A stretch of DNA of 64,000 bases from Mytilisepta virgata (taxonomy: Eukaryota; Mollusca; Bivalvia; Mytilida; Mytilidae): the NCBI GenBank assembly GCA_028015205.1, contig CM051511.1, positions 7,006,001 to 7,070,000 on the forward strand. Reading direction: 5' to 3'. The notes under the pieces were generated by a model. It ran no database searches. It was not told the origin of the DNA and was given only the letters and a program-made list of their open reading frames with translations. Of the stretch, positions 60,541 through 64,000 are shown one piece after another. A program made the translations under genes and the position numbers. Position 1 is the first letter of the stretch; each line of letters starts with the position of its first letter.

Positions 60541-61240
60541 TTGTTAATTTTACTTTTAAGGGAGTTTGACTTCAACTTTCCTATTGTTAATTTTCCCTTC
60601 TTGAGTAGCAATATACCAGCATCGCCTGCATATGGCGTCTACGTTTCTCAGCTTATCCGATTTTCAGGGGCATGCGTGAGTTACCCTGACTTTCGACAAA
60701 GAGGATTACTGCTGTCACAAAAGCTTCTTAACCAGGGTTTTATCAGGAATAAGTTGATGTCATCACTTAGGAAATTTTACGGTCGTTATCACGAATTGAT
60801 TGATTATTAGAGTGTTCCAATATCTAAGATGATGTTGGACCTGTTCCCGCCGTCGTAACCTTTCATGTGCCTCCACCGATTTGTGACTTCCCCCGGATTG
60901 ACTTTGTTGAACTTCACGACGGGTGCCGTATACGGAGCAGGAACTGCTGACCCTTCCAGAGCACCTGGGTTCACTCCTGGTTTTTATAGGAGTTCGTGTT
61001 GTTCATTGGTTTTTAGTTTTCTGTGTTTATTTGTTGTGCTTGTGGTTGTTTATTTGTCTTCCCAGGTTTGTCTGTCCAATCAATTACGTTTTTTTTATTG
61101 CTCCCCTGTTATATTTGTCCTTTTTTCCGGCGCAATTGTTTCTGTCGAAATTCTGTTATATACGACTGGCACATTCGAATAGAATTCCATGCCAACCTCG
61201 TTCAAAACACGGTCTATGGTGTTTATAAGATGTAGTCCTT
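60541..61240 (+). mobile_element. Retroelement 3' fragment
   Basis: An 89-residue frame (60541-60810) with NFPFLSSNIPASPAYGVY, VSQLIRFSGACVSYPDF, RGLLLSQKLLNQGF and LRKFYGRYHELIDY resembles the C-terminal region of a widespread animal reverse-transcriptase family. A second stretch (60865-61180) has GAVYGAGTADPSRAPGFTPG, known to me from mussel repeat-derived predictions. There is no catalytic core. I cannot decide between a LINE and a Penelope-type element. Confidence 0.55.
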
Positions 61241-64000
61241 TAGGTAGCATTTGTCGGATAATAAATTTTGTAAATTATAAACATAATGATGTAAATGCAA
61301 GTTCTAATTCCTTTTTTGTTTGATAGACCAAAACTGTTTAAAGATGGTAGAATCATGACTGTATTGCAAATTAAATTTGTTCTACTTGCTACTCCATTGT
61401 TGTTACTTTCTGTTGTAATGTTGCATGCAATTATAACATAAAATAGTGTCATCTGGACAAATTTCATATGATATTCTGTCCGCAAACAGTGGACCCAAAA
61501 ATGATTACCCAGAAGTCACAATATGGCCTTTAACATGTTGGTAACCCATTGCCTACAGTGAGCCCTAAGCTGCAACTTTAACAACAAAAAATCCATAGAA
61601 CAATTAAATCTTAGATAATATTATAATTACTAAAAGGTCTAATGAGACAAGACATGCCAATTGATATTCAATTTCCTAACATGGCGAAACATGCGGCAGT
61701 GTTTAAGCCAGTATGAAACGAAACTCTTACCCCCGTTTACAACCACTATTGATACGTGCGTGCATTGATATAATTATCCCACCTATGCAATGCAACATGA
61801 TCTATATTGATAACAGTGCCATCTCTACGTAAGATTTTAACCATAATTTTCCTTGATATATAAATTCTTTATAATTTTTGTTCAATTGAATACAGAAAGA
61901 AATGTGACAAAAATTAACTCAATACATAAAATGCAACAGAGTAAAACTATTCAGAATTCATTGCACGGTCAAAATGATTAAATAAATAAGACAAGTCATC
62001 TTGATCCAGAAATAAATTTGAAAGTGTATATGTAGACTTTTTATTAGTCAATTTCAATGTAATGCGTAATTTAAAGTGTTATTGTAGTAATTATTAACGC
62101 TAGTTAACCACATCTGCTTCAACAAAACAAACTGCTGGACATTGGTTAATGTGATTTTCTATAAACCTATTGTATGTCTATAGTATAATTATGTTACAGC
62201 TGAGTGGGTTGTCTTTTAAAGTGTACACAATGTCATAAAATTGTAACATGTAACATGCAACAAACAAGACCTTGACGACTGACGCTAACCTCAATCTACT
62301 CATGCTACTTGCACGGAATTTTTTTTTTCTCCTTTTAAAACCGTGCACTCGTCTGAATTTTTAGACTTGTGTATATTTTAATATTAAATATATGTATTTT
62401 AAAATTAAAATATTATAACCAATTTTCTCTATTTTAATAAAAAATACATATTCTTTAAAATATAACAAGAACGAATTTTAGGTCATAAATTAAAAATTGT
62501 ACATTCAGTTTAGTATTTTCAAAGTTTGATTAAAAATGTAAAATATTAAATTTAATACTAGTTTTAGAATTTAAAAATTTTAATTATTTGGTGAAATTTT
62601 CAAATTTTCAAAATTTTCAAATGTTGATATTTTAGAACTCATTAAAAATTGAAAAATATAATATTTGAAAACTTTTAAAAATATTAAATTGTTAAGTGAT
62701 ACACGGACCGTTGATCTGTGTACTTTAATACTAGAATAATGGGGGGAAAGGTGAAATCATTTTCATTTTATATATTAGTACCTTGAAAGTAATAAAATGT
62801 TATCCCTCCCCTATAAAAAATACATAAAATCTGATGATTTGCCGATTGGTTTTGTTTGGTTGTTTAACACCCAACAGCAAAATTTAGGACGAACATATCT
62901 TCAACAATATGTCAGATTTACACAGAAATTGGACTGGGAAGGAATAACGAGGACAACAACTTTTGACAGCCGCTAGAAAAGTTTGGAGAGTTGAGTTTTG
63001 GGCGGAAAATTAAGCCACCTGTAGTGGCTACAATGAGCCTACTGTTAGCTCCCAAAAAATTCTCTTTGTATTGCTAAAAAACTGATTTGACAAACTATAT
63101 ATTTTTTACGTTTGTAGCAGGAGGTAATTCCGGAATGAATCAAACCAGAAGTAAATTCAAATCATTGATGTAAAGTTCATAAAAATATAGACAGACAGGA
63201 AAAGTTATAAACGTTATTTTCATTAATTTTTTCTGCAAGACAAGGAAGAGTAATAGGTTCTTATAGGAGCTTAAAGTGAAGAGTGGAAAATCTTTAACGG
63301 ATGAGTTTTTCAAATTCACGTCTTTCTCGAGTGGAGCGCACCGGAACGAGGCGAAGACGCTGAATTTTAAGAACGAGTTGGAGATTTTCCAGGTCACTTT
63401 TGAACGAGTATAACTATCTATTTCTTCCGTAAATACTCGTCCGCTCTTTTATAATGTTTATCTAAAATGTAAAGTGTTTTATTCACACAATAAAATGGTT
63501 CATTTCGTACAAAACTTCAATAATATATTAATGTTTGTTCTAAATACGATCGACGCAGTAGTTTTCACGCTTCAAAATGGGACTAGATTCCATAGTTTAG
63601 CATTGGAAATGAATATAGTTGTGCTTCAAACATGTTATTATTGATTTAACAAGCTCAGCTTTTCAAAATAATCAAAGGGAGCGAATGTTAATCTGAAACC
63701 ATCACCAGTCATATTATGCTTTAACTTAAACTTTATTCTCATCAACCAATATTACATAGGTACAGAGAAATACTATATACAATATTTACAATATTACAAA
63801 ATACAAAAGAGAAAGATAATTCATAACAATTAGTTATTGTCAAATGTTTACAATATGCAGAGGAATTTCTAAATTTGGGGAATGTGATTCAATGAAAAAT
63901 TTCCCGTTTGATGTGTTTGCATAATCCCATTTAGGTACTACAATTTGATCTGGTTGAAACTAATATTGGCCATGAAAGAGATAGAGATTTAAAATTTGTT
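61240..64000. other. AT-rich, no supportable gene
   Basis: I see no exon with family features. An imperfect inverted repeat lies at about 63280-63395 ('tggaaaatcttta...' facing '...gagattttcca'). 62380-62700 is extremely AT-rich. Confidence 0.45.

Overview
This is a eukaryotic, AT-rich, intron- and repeat-dense window that reads as a bivalve mollusc, most likely a mussel (Mytilus). The basis is the interspersed repeats, for example the block ending in a GTTGTTGTCTCTTTGAC-type motif near 32.4 kb and the arrays containing 'ggcggccat' or ending in 'gacggacgcaaagtgatgg', plus the gene content. No database search was possible, so the species assignment is inference. Most open frames in the window are chance or transposon-derived. 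Genes had to be rebuilt from short exons with GT-AG boundaries.

The core is a head-to-tail cluster of ependymin-related secreted-protein genes, all on the minus strand. Gene A spans 10822-14193, a relic exon 1 with a stop codon sits at 16827-16967, gene B spans 20485-27763 and gene C spans 44757-49591. All three complete genes share five coding exons. Exons 2 (111 nt) and 3 (76 nt) have identical lengths and phases in each, and B and C each encode 214 residues. B and C are young relatives: homology continues into the 5' flank (TATA region and beyond) and about 1 kb of 3' flank. Later insertions (a 1.4-kb tandem-repeat element, several MITE-like or foldback elements, SINEs, an (AT)n array) account for most differences between the two units.

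A second gene, partial, lies on the minus strand at 58105-59606. Its two exons resemble a metazoan glycosyltransferase-like family (DUF1647-like). One unassigned exon with good splice sites is at 35393-35624.

The rest is mobile and repetitive DNA. There are remnants of at least four retroelements, the largest (50.8-54.3 kb) carrying endonuclease and reverse-transcriptase motifs and a damaged 2A-like motif. Two putative solo LTRs have target duplications (6687-7378, 18658-19388). A 1.49-kb element with 93-bp terminal inverted repeats and a 6-bp target duplication matches Polinton terminal rules. A SINE family is present in both orientations, one copy with a 13-bp target duplication. An inverted pair of 1.3-kb elements is studded with a 15-bp motif. 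There are several foldback hairpins, many tandem arrays with 130-190-bp units, and an unusual number of long poly-G/C tracts.
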